Assembly: GCA_022606425.2 (NCBI GenBank)
Contig: JAHDVF020000734.1
Span: 992,001 to 1,056,000, forward strand
DNA length: 64,000 nucleotides
Reading direction: 5' to 3'
DNA from: Lepidostoma basale
Lineage: Eukaryota; Arthropoda; Insecta; Trichoptera; Lepidostomatidae
This document shows positions 1-10,975 of the stretch, piece after piece (within the stretch, counting starts at the first letter, position 1; every line of letters starts with the position of its first letter). The translations under genes were made by a program, and so were the position numbers. The notes beneath the pieces are model-generated. The model was given only the letters and a program-made list of their open reading frames with translations. It did not search any database and was not told where the DNA came from.

Positions 1-62
1 CACTGTAGCAGCGGAGGGAGCTAAACTAAAAATCATCATTCAAATCATGTAAATATATTAAT

Positions 63-337
63 TATCAAATCAGTTTATTTCATCAACAGACATTACAAAA
101 TATTTTTTTCTATTAAAACAGGTAAAATAATATATTGTGTATAGTATACTACCAGAAACGTATGAGAGATGGTTCAACATTAGGAAGACAGGATACTCAC
201 CAGAATTAAGAGTATTTGCCTTCTGAACGTACTTTCACTAATACGAAAGACGTCGATCTCCGAGGAGACCGCGTTCAGCAGATTAATTGCTCTTCCCACC
301 GGTGTCACCAGAAGCAGGTTGGTTCTGGCGGCCGGTA
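63..337 (+). repeat. Dispersed repeat, uninterrupted copy
   Basis: This stretch matches 58507..59352 nearly base for base, except that the distal copy carries a 523-bp retrotransposon insertion. Shared landmarks are the run tatattgtgtatagtatact near 135, the block cgtcgatctccgaggagacc near 250 and the end gttggttctggcggccggta near 320. No protein is recognisable. The element class is unknown; the left end may continue outside the window. Confidence 0.75.
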
Positions 338-372
338 GGTAAAACAATATTATATTTTATTTTTTCTCGAAT

Positions 373-437
373 AACATGTTTCGCCTCGTTATTTGTACAA
401 CTCGTCAAATCTCATAAGGCGAAACATTCCACTACCA
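373..437. repeat. Small foldback fragment of the CATGTTTCGCC family
   Basis: The arms acatgtttcgcctcgttat and ataaggcgaaacatt are roughly complementary around a short loop. The same arm words occur in the foldback elements near 4.9, 6.1, 11.6 and 42.9 kb, so this is probably a shortened member. Confidence 0.45.
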
Positions 438-599
438 TGAAATATGATAAAATTTCTAAAAGTCAAATGCCCAATATGTTATTATAGAATTCGCGGAAAT
501 CGTATAATGATCAGCGGAAGGTAAAAATAGCGAGCGTTGATGGTGATATCGATGTAATAATTATTGATAAAATATCATAACATTTATTTTATTATATAA

Positions 600-2980
600 G
601 CCACCGCGGGAGGCGCAGGCAGGCGCTCGTATCTAACCGATAGTTGCACCCATCATTGCGTTAGACAATGGAGAATGGAGCACATATTTCATCCGCGACA
701 AGAATGCCCAGACAGGCGTAGCACGCACATTTTATTGTGACGCTTTCACCGTGCTCGTGATGGATGAGGATCTTGTGTGTAACAGGGAAAAACAACACGC
801 ATAGTCATTTATGATCTGAAGAAATGCAAGAAATTCTGACACTTGAGTGACAATAAAAATGAGAAAATCAAAGTAGGCAATCCATTTCGTAACCTCGCCA
901 CGCTTCCTGACTCCTGATACTCTAGCGAGGGAATGTGGGCAGAAACAGTAACGGCAGGTATTTAGATACGAGTCTCTGATTGCACACTGCACATTGCATT
1001 ATGGTCGGGATTACACAAAGTGTCGTACTTTCACCTCTTCCAGACTGATAAATGCGTTTCGCACATTTCCGAACAAAGCGAACCTAAAGATAACTCGAGT
1101 CGAATAAAACAAACGTGAAGCGATTTCTGGTAGCACGTGTAAATTTGTATGCGGTTCTATTTCCAGACAATCTTCGACAGAGCTGCCTTTGATGTTCGAA
1201 TCCGCGGGATGATACTAAGAGTCAACCGTCATCAAATATATACTGTATCTACCATATTGGTTATATTATAGAATCGCAATTAAAAACAAGACACTATATA
1301 ATATTTAGATAAGAGTTCTGTTAAGTGCGCTTGGTATGAAGTAATGCAAAAAGCAGTCGGTACTTGTTCAGCGGCAATTCTGAATCAAAGGACATCAAAA
1401 GTTATTAGAACGAAATCTCCTTCCGCAAACTGGTCAAGTAAAAACCAGATGCGCCTAGCCTCGGGGCATCGGCCTCCGCAGATCGTGAAGAAATTGTGGA
1501 AATAATCCAACGTCCGCACGCCTCCCTACGTGCCTACTGCTAGTTCTAGGCAGGCGGGCAATGGGCCCAGAACCCACAGAGAAATGAAAAACGGCTTGCG
1601 GACTCGTGGAAAGTTTCAAACCTTGTAATATAATAACCTGGCTGATCATACCAAGTATTTCGGCGTTCTCAAATATCTAAATGATACTTCAGCGATTGCA
1701 AAACATTCTTAAAATCTATAGAATTGTTATATGATACGATAGAAATAAGGAATGGGCTTCCGATTGACTGCGTTGCATCACGAAATAATAAACTATAACC
1801 TGTCACGAATGCGGCCAGCAATATAATAAGACTTAATTCATACCTACTATGCCCCAACTATCCTTAATTATTATAATACGCGATCTCAATTCCATTAAAA
1901 AAAACTAATGCAACTCGATCAAATTGATAAATCTAATGATCTGAAAAAAAACCTCTATAAATTGTGTTGTATAATAATAAAATGTGGAATAACAATGCAA
2001 GCAAGATGTCTCCGAATAACTAAACATCCCCAACTTATATAGCCCGGAAATAAACGGTTCCCACGAAATTTAAGGACATGGATAGGGAACGGAACATAAA
2101 AACGGGAAATCACGACAGGGGTGAGAACATACGCCCCACATTGTTCGGGGTTCTGGCAGCATGCGGCGCACGGCGGGGAACAACCGGGAGAGTGGGCGAC
2201 CAATGCAAACAAAGTACTGCCAATGATGACATTATAAATTACGTTTGAAAAGATGTAACTCTATTCGTTAACATCGTTGTGCAATCAGATTAAACCAGCG
2301 CGAAGATAATAATCGACCAAACTGCACGTGAAATAAGCCGTGGGATTGGGTTGCCGGTAGCGGAGGGGCCTGTGAAACTACTAGTATTATATTTCCTTCT
2401 TTACAGAGTGCACGCAATGCGCGAATTGATAATGCGAGGAATATTTCCCATCTGCACAATGTCCGCAAAATTTTAATCATACGCATTAAAAGTCATTAGA
2501 GTACGTGCAACGGGACCGCCGCGCGCCCCGGACGATCTTCAATACGAGCACGGTCCATCGTCACGACTCCGGGTGAGTTGTACGAGTAATTCGGCAGAAT
2601 TCATAATTAGGTGCCTCTCGTGTTCGTAACCATTAGGACGGGTTTTATACCAGCTTCGAGCTGCAGGTCGTGGCACTGGCACGAGAGGGAAACAAAGGTT
2701 TGACAGTAATTCCAGGAATGCCTGCATCATCATCTTGAACACACAAATAGGTATGGCAATTAATATCCATTAAGGATAATAATGATCACTGAGTTGGATG
2801 CGACCGTTGGTAAACGTTTTTCTTAATTATAATAGAAACGACAAAATCATATTGAATAAACCAAATAAACCATTATGAACCTTGTTGAATGAGATATAGA
2901 AACATGTTTTCATAAATAATAGTATGCGTATGCAATTGACATATTTTATTTGGAGATTAGTAATGATCGCGGGGAAAAGT
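600..2980. other. Intergenic, no gene recognised
   Basis: Both strands were read. The open frames are short, have no recognisable domain and no consistent splice context. GC-richer patches near 600-640 and 2100-2200 could be regulatory but have no specific support. Confidence 0.5.
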
Positions 2981-3024
2981 ACCACCTTCTCCAACTGATA
3001 TTGGAGGGGGAAATTGAGGGACAC

Positions 3025-3194
3025 CGAGGGCCCGGTAGGAGACCGTTGTCCTGGCTGTGAAACGTGAGGGAGTGGACCGGCATCCCAAGTGTGAAGGAGC
3101 TGCTCCGAGCGGCGCAGGACAGGAACAGGTTCGCCGAGGTGATCTCCAATGTTGGGGGTACCCGACAGGGTACTTGAAGAAGAAGAAGAAGAAT
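3025..3194 (+). mobile_element. LINE 3' end, family D, with AAG tail
   Basis: The reading contains REWTGIPSVKELLRAAQDR and VISNVGGTRQGT, then a stop and an (AAG)n tail at 3175-3191. The same pattern recurs at 54.4-54.6 kb. This is the extreme C-terminal tail of a non-LTR retrotransposon reverse transcriptase. It is 5'-truncated, and an upstream in-frame stop shows decay. Confidence 0.7.
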
Positions 3195-3259
3195 GATGAT
3201 ATAACATATAAGCAATTCAAATTAAATAGAAGCCGAGAAAAGGAAAGAGAAGGTTAGTC

Positions 3260-4335
3260 AAGATCCCTCAGCTTGTCGCGAGGGAGCTAGATTCTCGTTT
3301 AAACTGTCCATAATGATGGAAGTGATTACGTCATTAATAATTATTACTCTAAGAGCTGCTTCCTGCGCCTACCCCTCGGGAGTCCCGGGAGAAACAGGTT
3401 GGCTTACAAATTGCCCCGTGCAGCTCATTAGGTACCGATGGAATAGTGTAAAATGCAGAACATGGTACTGCCAGGAAATGGCTCTAGTTCGTGAAGCAAG
3501 GAAGTCGACTACACACAAAAGTTCGGTACACCAGCAACCGTTATCGCGATCAATTCAGTTGAATGGTGTTACACAACGCGGCCGCCGTTGATTGGGGAAT
3601 TATTAGCGATTAAAAAGTCTAAATGAACACACGATTAACCTCCTTCTGTGAGGCATACGTAATGCTGTTAGAATAACAGAACTGCTTAATCCATATCCAA
3701 ATACAAACAATACTCGTGCATCACCGACGAAATAAAAACTAGGTGATATCATTAGCATGGAAATATGAGCACGACAATATGCATGTGACCGGCTAACCTT
3801 CAAATCAGGTAGCCTGCGATTAATGGATGGTGCAAAGGGCGAGGGTATTCGAAACACGGGGTCGTGTGTCGCTGGCCCAATTATTAAGTGTTACTCACTG
3901 CCCCGATTCGTTTAATATTTTTACTGAACTCGAAATGGCAAAACACTAATTGGGATTTATAAATCTTAAACTGGATATATCCGTGGCAAGTTCGAAACAG
4001 AATCGGTTTTTAAAAGAAATATTAATGTTCCAAGTCGACAGATCCAAATTATTTTTTATTTAAAATATTAATTTATTTTGCCAAACGAAATTACCATTTC
4101 CTAGATGTACCTACGTATCAGTTAGGAAATGCCTATTAGATGAATAAAAGTGTTTATCAGAAAAGCTATACTTCTATAAGAAAAATACCTACAAGACGGT
4201 GATAACTTCTTTTATACGGTGCATTTTTATTTAATTTTTTGCACAGTTAGAATTCTAGCAATTTATTTAGATATGCCTATTTTGTGAATGCTTTCGCGGA
4301 CGTGAAAATAATCAAATAAAATAAAAATGTATTAA
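3260..4335. other. Intergenic, no gene recognised
   Basis: Nothing here matches a protein family. A 92-codon frame at 3313-3591 begins with a hydrophobic stretch but has no splice or family support and overlaps sequence of ordinary intergenic character. Confidence 0.45.
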
Positions 4336-4339
4336 TTGT

Positions 4340-4790
4340 CTAGACTAAAGTCTTCAACCAGTGCGTCTTGCCAGTCATGGCGTACGGAGCCGAGACGTGG
4401 ACACTGACAAAAGGGCTAGTCTACAGATTCAAGGTCGCCCAACGCGCCATGGAAAGAGCCATGCTTGGAATAAACTTGAAGGACAGATTCAGAAACGAAT
4501 TTATTCGACAAAAAACCATGGTGACTGAGGTGGCTCTGAGGATAGGTGGGCTGGCCATATCTGTCGGAGAACCGACAGCCGATGGTGAAGACGGATTCTG
4601 GAGTGGAAACCGCGTACAGGATTCCGTAGAGTTGGACCCTCCTGCCCGCTGGACCGACGATCTGAAAAGGATTGCTGGACATGGATGGATGAGAGCGGCA
4701 ATGGATAGGGGGTGGTGGCGTGCTTTGGGACGGCCTACGTTCAGCAGTGGATGACAGACGGCTGATGAAGATGATGAATTATATCTTGAA
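4340..4790 (+). mobile_element. LINE reverse transcriptase C-terminal fragment, family B
   Basis: The reading VLPVMAYGAETWTLTKG, then AQRAMERAMLGINLKDR, is the region after the catalytic domain of a non-LTR retrotransposon polymerase. Further on, the frame shifts and ends in a tail resembling the 58.6-59.2 kb copy (AYVQQW before the stop, then GATGAAGATGATG). It lacks the catalytic domain and is frameshifted, so it is a dead 5'-truncated insertion. Confidence 0.75.
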
Positions 4791-5010
4791 CAGTGATGTC
4801 AAGCTCCATATTCAATAATCAATATGAATGAAAACGTCCATTTTTTTATGGGAATGGCATGTTTCGCCTTGCTAAGGCATAATGAAATGTTACACGTTTG
4901 ATGTATACGAGTATTTGATAGTGCTTTAACATGGTGAAACATGTCATTCATAAAAAGTCTTATAATAAAACTTCTATAAAACAGACGTCTTCATTTGTTA
5001 AAAATAAAAA
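4778..5010. repeat. Foldback element, CATGTTTCGCC family (copy 1)
   Basis: The order is a lead resembling cttgaacagtgatgtcaagc, then gaatgaaaacgtcc, tgggaatggcatgtttcgcc, a short spacer, gaaacatgtcattc and an inverted acagacgtcttcattt end. Copies with the same order lie at 6.1-6.3, 11.5-11.7 and 42.8-43.0 kb. It has no coding capacity and probably is a non-autonomous foldback transposon. Confidence 0.65.
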
Positions 5011-5109
5011 TATAATATATATGGAGCAATTGAGGATAATAAGTCAGCCATGGTGTAAATTATTCCAGGACTAAGTAAATTTTCAGAGAGAAAAATATAT
5101 TTAAATATT

Positions 5110-5400
5110 ACATTTATTGAGTTACACCGATAGTCGAGCTATTAGAATATCGATCACACGCGACGCCGTGACTCCCATACTTCAGTTCGGGAGTATTCGG
5201 ACCGGCAGCCAGTTCGTGACGAGAAAGTGTGAAGGGGGACAGCTCCCGCACGCGGAGGGCATGCACAATGCGCAATGCGTACTGCGCACCGCAGCTCCCG
5301 CGCCGGCAGCGAGCGCATCTCAAGTCGAGGCCTGTACGCAAATAAGGAAAGGAAAGCCTTTGGCACTGGAGTCTCGTCCGTGTATAATATCCAAAAAGGG
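5110..5400. other. GC/CpG-rich island, function unknown
   Basis: Base composition rises sharply against the AT-rich surroundings, with many CpG steps between about 5150 and 5340. Frames are open on both strands, as expected from GC-rich sequence, and none shows a recognisable domain. It could be a promoter or first exon of an unrecognised gene. Confidence 0.3.
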
Positions 5401-5561
5401 AACAATCGTAATTTCGAATTCCACTAAAGCTTCCTTAACTAAAACTGATGAATACCAATAAAAAACAGAAACCAACAAATGTATGCTACATATAAAAAAC
5501 TAAAACAGTTCGCTTCATGTCTTAAATCTATGTCTTTGATAAATCAATAGCTTTAGTGTAA

Positions 5562-5834
5562 AAGGCGGGCCACACTGTGATAAACAAGCTGGTTTGAAAC
5601 CAAAATTTGTATACAGAATGTTATTACTCAAACTTAAACCATGTTCTAGACGTAGTAAAAACGTCGATTTTAGTTAAACCGCGGATGTTTCTGCATACGG
5701 TTATCCTTTCAAACTATTCAACAAACATGGTACGTTTATCTCTCTTCCTCGCATTATTTTACCCGGCGTAGAATGAGATAGATAGTCTGGCTCGTTGGTT
5801 GGAAACCGATGTTTATCACAGTCTGGCCCGCCTT
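5562..5834. mobile_element. PIF/Harbinger-like MITE, copy 1
   Basis: The 273-bp element begins aaggcgggccacactgtgat and ends with the inverted form (atcacagtctggcccgcctt). The terminal repeat is about 24 bp with one mismatch. It is flanked on both sides by TAA (5559-5561 and 5835-5837). A 3-bp TWA duplication is characteristic of PIF/Harbinger elements. A second copy lies at 42367-42658 flanked by TTA. There is no transposase. Confidence 0.85.
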
Positions 5835-5994
5835 TAATATATCACCCTCAACCCAAAACTCCCATTTAAAAAGTCATTTTCAAAACATAAAATATAGACT
5901 AATTAAGTATTCTATCTATTTTTAATTAGCACATGTTGCGTTTCTACTCAAATTCTTGTATTTCGTTTAAAATAATTTTGTTAAGCTCATATCG

Positions 5995-6055
5995 TTCTTC
6001 TTCAGATGAAGGTGTAAAAACCTTCGAAACACGTCGAGAAAAATAAACATAAAAA
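5995..6055. repeat. Half of a foldback element (CTTCGAAAC arm)
   Basis: The words cagatgaaggtgtaaaaacc and ttcgaaacacgtcgagaaaa match an arm of the element inside RpL23A intron 3 (27.9-28.0 kb). Only one arm is clear here. Confidence 0.45.
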
Positions 6056-6090
6056 CGGAAATCACAGTGTTTTAATTTTAATACGAATAA

Positions 6091-6295
6091 AAAGTTTGTT
6101 ATCTAGAAGTCTATTGTATATGGGAATGATGTATTTCGCCTTCCTAAGGTACTAAATCTAATATCCTTAGAAAGACGAAATATGTCATTCCCATATATTA
6201 GAATAAAACTTCAATAAAACAGACGTTTTCATTCGTATTTATTATTTAATATAGACTGCCATCATTGTTCAAGAAACAATAAATAAGAGTTCCAA
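6091..6295. repeat. Foldback element, CATGTTTCGCC family (copy 2, reversed)
   Basis: The arms atgggaatgatgtatttcgc and gacgaaatatgtcattccca pair with few mismatches. The right side carries acagacgttttcattcgta and ends ttgttcaagaaacaataaat, the reverse of the leads found at 11.5 and 42.8 kb. Confidence 0.7.
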
Positions 6296-7224
6296 AAAAA
6301 GGCTAGAAGTTTATAAAAACTAAAAAAAGTTCTAAGCACTCTGTACTTTTAATCTTATTGTTAGGATAATTGCTAAAAGCAGTAGTGGTGTATCCGCTGT
6401 TATCATTATATTAATTATATGGTAATATTATAATAATAACTCGTGTCTTTGAAGTTACGAGCACAAGCTAACGAAGAGATGACAATCTTTCTCTCTAAAG
6501 AAAGTGGATATTATTCATAACTCAATTTTTTTACTTTTCATCGGCAAGTTAAGCGAGTTAAGTAGCCTCTCCACCCACGGCGGCGCTAGGAAGATTGAGG
6601 GAAATTTAGATTATGGGCGAAAGACGAAGGTTGGTACGTACTTAGATTAATTAGGTACTTAAGTTCACGGAGGAGACACCCGAACCGGAGACATGACGTT
6701 TATCCAATTAATCTTTTGAACCGCGGAGAACTACATATATGTACCTACTAGCCATATTCTGGTTTGGAAGATCGCTATCCGAGGCTCACCGCGGTAGCTA
6801 GCCACGAGGGAGGACTATATACGAGTACTATACTCAGAAACAAACAACATGGAGGGGGTAATAAGTATACTTTATTTTCAAATATGCTATATTAGTTTAT
6901 ATTATAGTTTTTGTCTAAAAATACATAAATCATGTTTCAAACAATGAAATAACCTAATTCATTTAGCGTAGGATTTTTCCTTTTCAAATCAAGGGAAAAG
7001 AACGTTAGGCTCTTGATTCAGAGGACGTAGGTTCAATCCTGGATATAACCCAATTCCTTCTTCATAATGACTAGTCTTCTTTTCCCTCGCACTATAAAAT
7101 AAATTCTAACGACGTTGATTTAAATATTTTGTGTTAGTCATTTTATATAATAAAAAATAAAAATAACACAATACTTTATTTAGAAGAATTTTCCGAGTCC
7201 TATTTTTCATTGACCATGATTATA

Positions 7225-7345
7225 ACTAACTAACTTACCACCACACAGTTTCCATGGAGGGGTAAGCAGAGGATGGTCTGCCATATTGCTCTGTCCTTAA
7301 ATACCTCTCGAGCTTTCTCTAAACTAATATATCGTAATACGCACG
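7225..7345 (-). mobile_element. LINE family A 3'-end fragment
   Basis: On the minus strand this reads the last about 35 codons of the family A polymerase (counterpart of EAREV-QDRAVW and the final LSAYPSGE block) in decayed form. It lies tail-out against a plus-strand fragment of the same family just downstream. Confidence 0.65.
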
Positions 7346-7414
7346 CTCCTCGATTTTTTCCAATATTCTCTCGCTTGATATAATAAAAAAGTGTTGTAGT
7401 CGGAAGTCTCGACG

Positions 7415-7545
7415 TGCGTGTTTGACTCGCTGTATGAATGTGGAGGAATCTAGAGTGTTGTGTCGGGATCGAGTAGTGTGGCGGTGCAATCATCTGCCTA
7501 CCCTTTCGAAGAAACGGCGTGATGGTTTGTTTGTTCAGTATTATC
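7415..7545 (+). mobile_element. LINE family A 3'-end fragment, TTTG-tailed
   Basis: The reading TRCMNVEESRVLCRDRVVW, then a block ending ggcgtgatggtttgtttgtt, is the terminal part of family A. Its tail is built on TTTG rather than the TTAG of the copies at 11.4 and 25.5 kb, so it represents a tail variant shared with the 13.7-kb fragment. Confidence 0.7.
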
Positions 7546-7654
7546 AACTGAGTAACACAATATTCTGTCTTCTAACCAGTGTCCTCTTTCTTTCCACCAT
7601 ATCTTTTAACTACCTCGGTATATCGATCTTATATCGGATTATTGTGGAGCCCAA

Positions 7655-8555
7655 ATTATCAACTTAACTTAAAAACTAACTTACTAACCATCACGCCATT
7701 TCCCCGGAGGGGTAGGCAGAGAGGATGGATCGCCACACTGGCCTGTCCTGGCACACCTCTCGGGCTTCCTCCACATTCATACATCGCACCATGCACGCAC
7801 GTCGATTATTCCGACTTCGAATTTGGCCGCCTTTTAGTAATTGGTTAATTTGGTCATGCCATGTTTTCCTCGGTCGTCCTCGGCTTCTTTTCCCACTCAC
7901 ACTGCTTGTGTACAACTTTTTAACCATTCTACTCTCATCCATTCGTTCCATATGTCCGAACCATCTCAGGGATCCTTTCTTAATTTTATTCATGATGCAG
8001 TCATCTGTCTTACATTTCTTTCTTATTTCATCGTTCGGTATTCTATCATACAACGTTTTCCCGCACATTCTTCTTAGTGATCTCATTTCTACGGCGTTTA
8101 TCCTGCTTTCATCCTTCTTTTGCCAGCTCCAAGCTTCACTTCCATACATGAGAGTTGGCACTAGAACTCCATTGTGTACTGCCATCTTTGCTTCTGTGGA
8201 TATATTTCTATTTGCAGTAATGACTTTGAGTGCGCCATTTATTTTATTCCCAGCACCAACCCTCCTTTCGATGTCTTTCTCCATTTTTCCGTCTCTTGTA
8301 AACATGCTTCCCAGATACGTATATTCAGTAACTTGCTCCAATTTCTCGCCCATCGCACTTATATCACAAATCGTCATACATTCTTCTTTCTCGAAAACCA
8401 TCACTTTAGATTTAGACACATTCATCACCAAGTCACTCTTTTTGCATGCCTCATACATCCTTGTCACTAAGACTTGCAAATTGTCTTCACTGTCAGCGAT
8501 TAACACAGCATCGTCTGCATATAACAAACAGCTGACTGACAAACAATTTACTTAA
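7655..8555 (-). mobile_element. LINE family A, reverse transcriptase C-terminal half, longest open copy
   Basis: An open frame of 283 codons (8542 to 7691) starts at the catalytic YADD box (LLYADDAVLIAD). It continues through KSKVMVFEKE, the YLGSMFTRDG block, LMYGSEAWSWQKKDE, LRWFGHMERMDE and GRPRKTWHDQINQLLKGG, and ends AYPSGEMA. The order is that of non-LTR retrotransposon polymerases, probably of an RTE-like clade (inference). Upstream RT motifs and the endonuclease are absent, so it is 5'-truncated. The 3' tail is a TTAG-type microsatellite (7655-7690). Uninterrupted coding over 850 bp suggests the youngest family A copy here. Confidence 0.85.
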
Positions 8556-8579
8556 TATTTATATTAATCAAACCTTATC

Positions 8580-8832
8580 ATTTTTTTTTTTTTTTATGTA
8601 CACAACAGGTCGTTTGGACCCAATTACAGTATACAATTTTTATATTTTAGCTATTATATTGATTCTCGTGACATGTGATAGGTAGCCAATCTATCGCCAT
8701 TTTATTGTCACGTGAATTCTACACCAGACCAAAGACAGTGTGACAATCACACTGCCATCGCCGGGAATCGAACCCAGGACCTTCGGCATGGAAGTCAGAG
8801 CTCGTAACCACTCTGCTTAACATAACGCAAAC
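8580..8832 (-). mobile_element. tRNA-derived SINE
   Basis: On the minus strand the head contains a pol III A-box-like gcagagtggttac and a B box ggttcgattcc, followed by a body with cacgtgacaataaaatggcg and ctatcacatgtcacgagaat. It ends in a run of about 17 A. Two more copies (14.75 and 44.8 kb) share the body. The head resembles a tRNA but lacks a convincing cloverleaf, so it is a SINE, not a functional tRNA gene. Confidence 0.8.
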
Positions 8833-9091
8833 AAATTATTCAAAATTTGAGAATTTTAAAATCGGTTCAAAGTTCATTACATCCTATCCGATAGGTATTT
8901 CTAGAGCTAATCGATTGAAAAGGGTCAAATAGATGAAGTTCGAGATTATAATCCGAGACCCACTGAAAATTAGCAACCGAGAATTTCTAAAGACAAGGTC
9001 ATGGTTTCTGGGGGTCCGCACCAGTCCCTTGCAAAAGTAGAAGGGTTATCTGTACGCAGCGGAGCGACGACGTTTATGGGATAATTGTTTA

Positions 9092-9204
9092 GGGTACGGC
9101 CACACCGGAGTGCCAGAGTAGGAGTCAAGACACAGATGGCTTGTGATCACGCACTGTGGCGTTCATCTTGACTCCTACTCTGGCACTCCGGTGTGGACGT
9201 ACCC
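9092..9204. mobile_element. Short foldback MITE with TTA target duplication
   Basis: The 113-bp element starts gggtacggccacaccggagt and ends with the inverted form. Arms of about 38 bp match with one mismatch and the loop is about 36 bp. It is bounded by TTA at 9089-9091 and 9205-9207. The GGG-start terminus and 3-bp TWA duplication fit PIF/Harbinger-derived MITEs. It has no coding capacity. Confidence 0.8.
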
Positions 9205-9739
9205 TTAAAAGTTCGAGATTGTTACGCAAGACAGAAGACAAGCGCCCTACTCTTAGGCAACGAGCTAAGGGCCAATTATCGAATAGAATCATGTACTTGA
9301 ATACTGTACACAGGTGCCTCGTATTCTGATAAGGAAATCTTATAAAATCATTTAATATTCATGCGCAATAACGCGGGGCAGCATTGTTGTCGGCTGTTCA
9401 TATAAAGGGCATAATTCCGATGCAAATTCAACGATATCGGAATATCGTCAGACGGTACGTGCCCAAACAAAAATCGTGAGTTTAATTTTAAGGGAACCAA
9501 GTTCGTTCGGGTCAAGCAAGCAGCACGCAGTTCAGCCAAACATCAAACAGATCGGTACAGAGATATTGCTTATTAACAAACTGTTTAAAATAATAAAAAT
9601 TGACAAATTTAATACATATTTTTTTAGTCAGTATAAGTCCAAAAGAATGAAGATTTAAAATTGTTACTAGGTAGGTAAGCTTAATATGTATATACACAAA
9701 TAAGAAATCTTCAAATATATTACAATACATTTGTACGTA

Positions 9740-9797
9740 CATGGTGTTCTTGTCCTGACCCTTATGCATGGAAGTGAAGCATGGAACTGGCAAAAGA
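9740..9797 (+). mobile_element. LINE family A splinter, interrupted
   Basis: The words ggtgttcttgtcctgaccc and ttatgcatggaagtgaagca correspond to the family A block GVLVPTLMYGSEAWNWQKK. It stops abruptly at 9797, where the foldback element at 9798 begins. Confidence 0.65.
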
Positions 9798-10081
9798 AGG
9801 CCACTTTTGTCTTTATTTCGACAGCGACCGTTGTAAAGCGACAGTATAATAAAATTTTAAATCCATTGCATTGAATATGAATGTTCTTAAATACCTGTAA
9901 TACCAATATTTAAATTCACTAAATTTTACATAAATATTTGAAGATTATTTTTGTATAGAATCATGTTTACTACCCCTGATGTGTATGTATATAAAGGACC
10001 AGGTTTGCAATAGGGTCACCAGTCTGTCGATGCCAGCGAGCCTGGCAAAACCAGTCGCTTTCGAAATAAAGACAAAAGTGG
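9798..10081. mobile_element. Foldback element inside a LINE splinter
   Basis: The terminus ccacttttgtctttatttcg at 9798 is repeated in inverted orientation at the 10081 end (cgaaataaagacaaaagtgg). Arms of about 28 bp match with one or two mismatches. No clear target duplication was found. Confidence 0.65.
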
Positions 10082-10179
10082 AAGTACATAGTCAAAAAAC
10101 ATTGTTTTATTTAATTATTATTTAAAATGAACTTTCATCAAAAGATTTCAGTAAAATCATTTGATTATCTTAAATCAAA

Positions 10180-10330
10180 TATTAAATTTCGGTCACGGGA
10201 GGAGTCGGGTTAATCGATGTGTGTGCATGGCACTATGTATGAATGTTAAGGATTCGAAAGAAGTATGTCAGGAATGAACAGTGTGGCAGTCCATTATTTC
10301 TGCCTACCTCTTCGGGAGACGGCGTGATGT
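10180..10330 (+). mobile_element. LINE family A 3'-end fragment
   Basis: Decayed family A terminus: the words gtgtgcatggcactatgtat and gtgtggcagtccattatttc, ending in gacggcgtgatg. Frames are disrupted. Confidence 0.7.
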
Positions 10331-10756
10331 TTACTTAATTAAAATTAAAAACATGGTTCACAAAATATTTTTTATTCAGCAAACTCCAAGAGAACGAACG
10401 CTTTATACCGCACAAATTAAAATAAGAAAACTTCAATATATTACAACACATTCGAACGTAGAAGATACAACCTAGTCGTCTTGTGCCCCGAGATCACGAG
10501 AGAGTGCATACGGCGTGAAATTAAATTGGTCCTCTATTACCGGCTGATAATAGATAATGACGATTAGTATGCTCCGCCGTAATTACAAAATCGAAAGTAT
10601 GCATGGGCGTATCCATACACACAAGTGATGAAAAAAAACCAACTGTTTTTCATACTCTAGAGATTGAGACAAGAGTACAAAAAAACGAAATAGTGACGTG
10701 TATACTTTGGGATTTGACTAACGTAAAATACGTACAAGAAGAAGTGAAACGCAATA

Positions 10757-10975
10757 AAAGTCTTCTTCTTCTTCTTCGATGGCCCTACAGCTCATATCGA
10801 GCCTTAGCCTCCAGTATTCTTCGCCTCCAACTCCTCCTGTCCTCCGCTTCGACCCTCCAATCTGACACTCTTAACAATCTTGTTCCATCTCTCCCAACTT
10901 CATCCTCCCATCGCAGCCTTGGTCGTCCAATTGGTCTTCGTCCAACTTTTATTGCGTCCAATTGGACGCAATAAA
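10757..10975 (-). mobile_element. LINE family C terminal fragment with GAA-type tail
   Basis: The minus reading KVGRRPIGRPRLRWEDEVGR, then RSWRRRILEAKARYEL and a stop, followed by a GAAGAAGAAGAAG tail (10757-10770), is a non-LTR polymerase C-terminus. Related pieces lie at 40.76 kb and 57.5-57.9 kb. Confidence 0.75.

Noticed and set aside
6985..7060. tRNA-like sequence (ggttcaatcctgg B-box-like)
   Set aside because: Only a B box is convincing; there is no A box at the right distance and no body shared with the SINEs.
7725..8555. 276-codon plus-strand frame
   Set aside because: Antisense shadow of the LINE family A polymerase frame.
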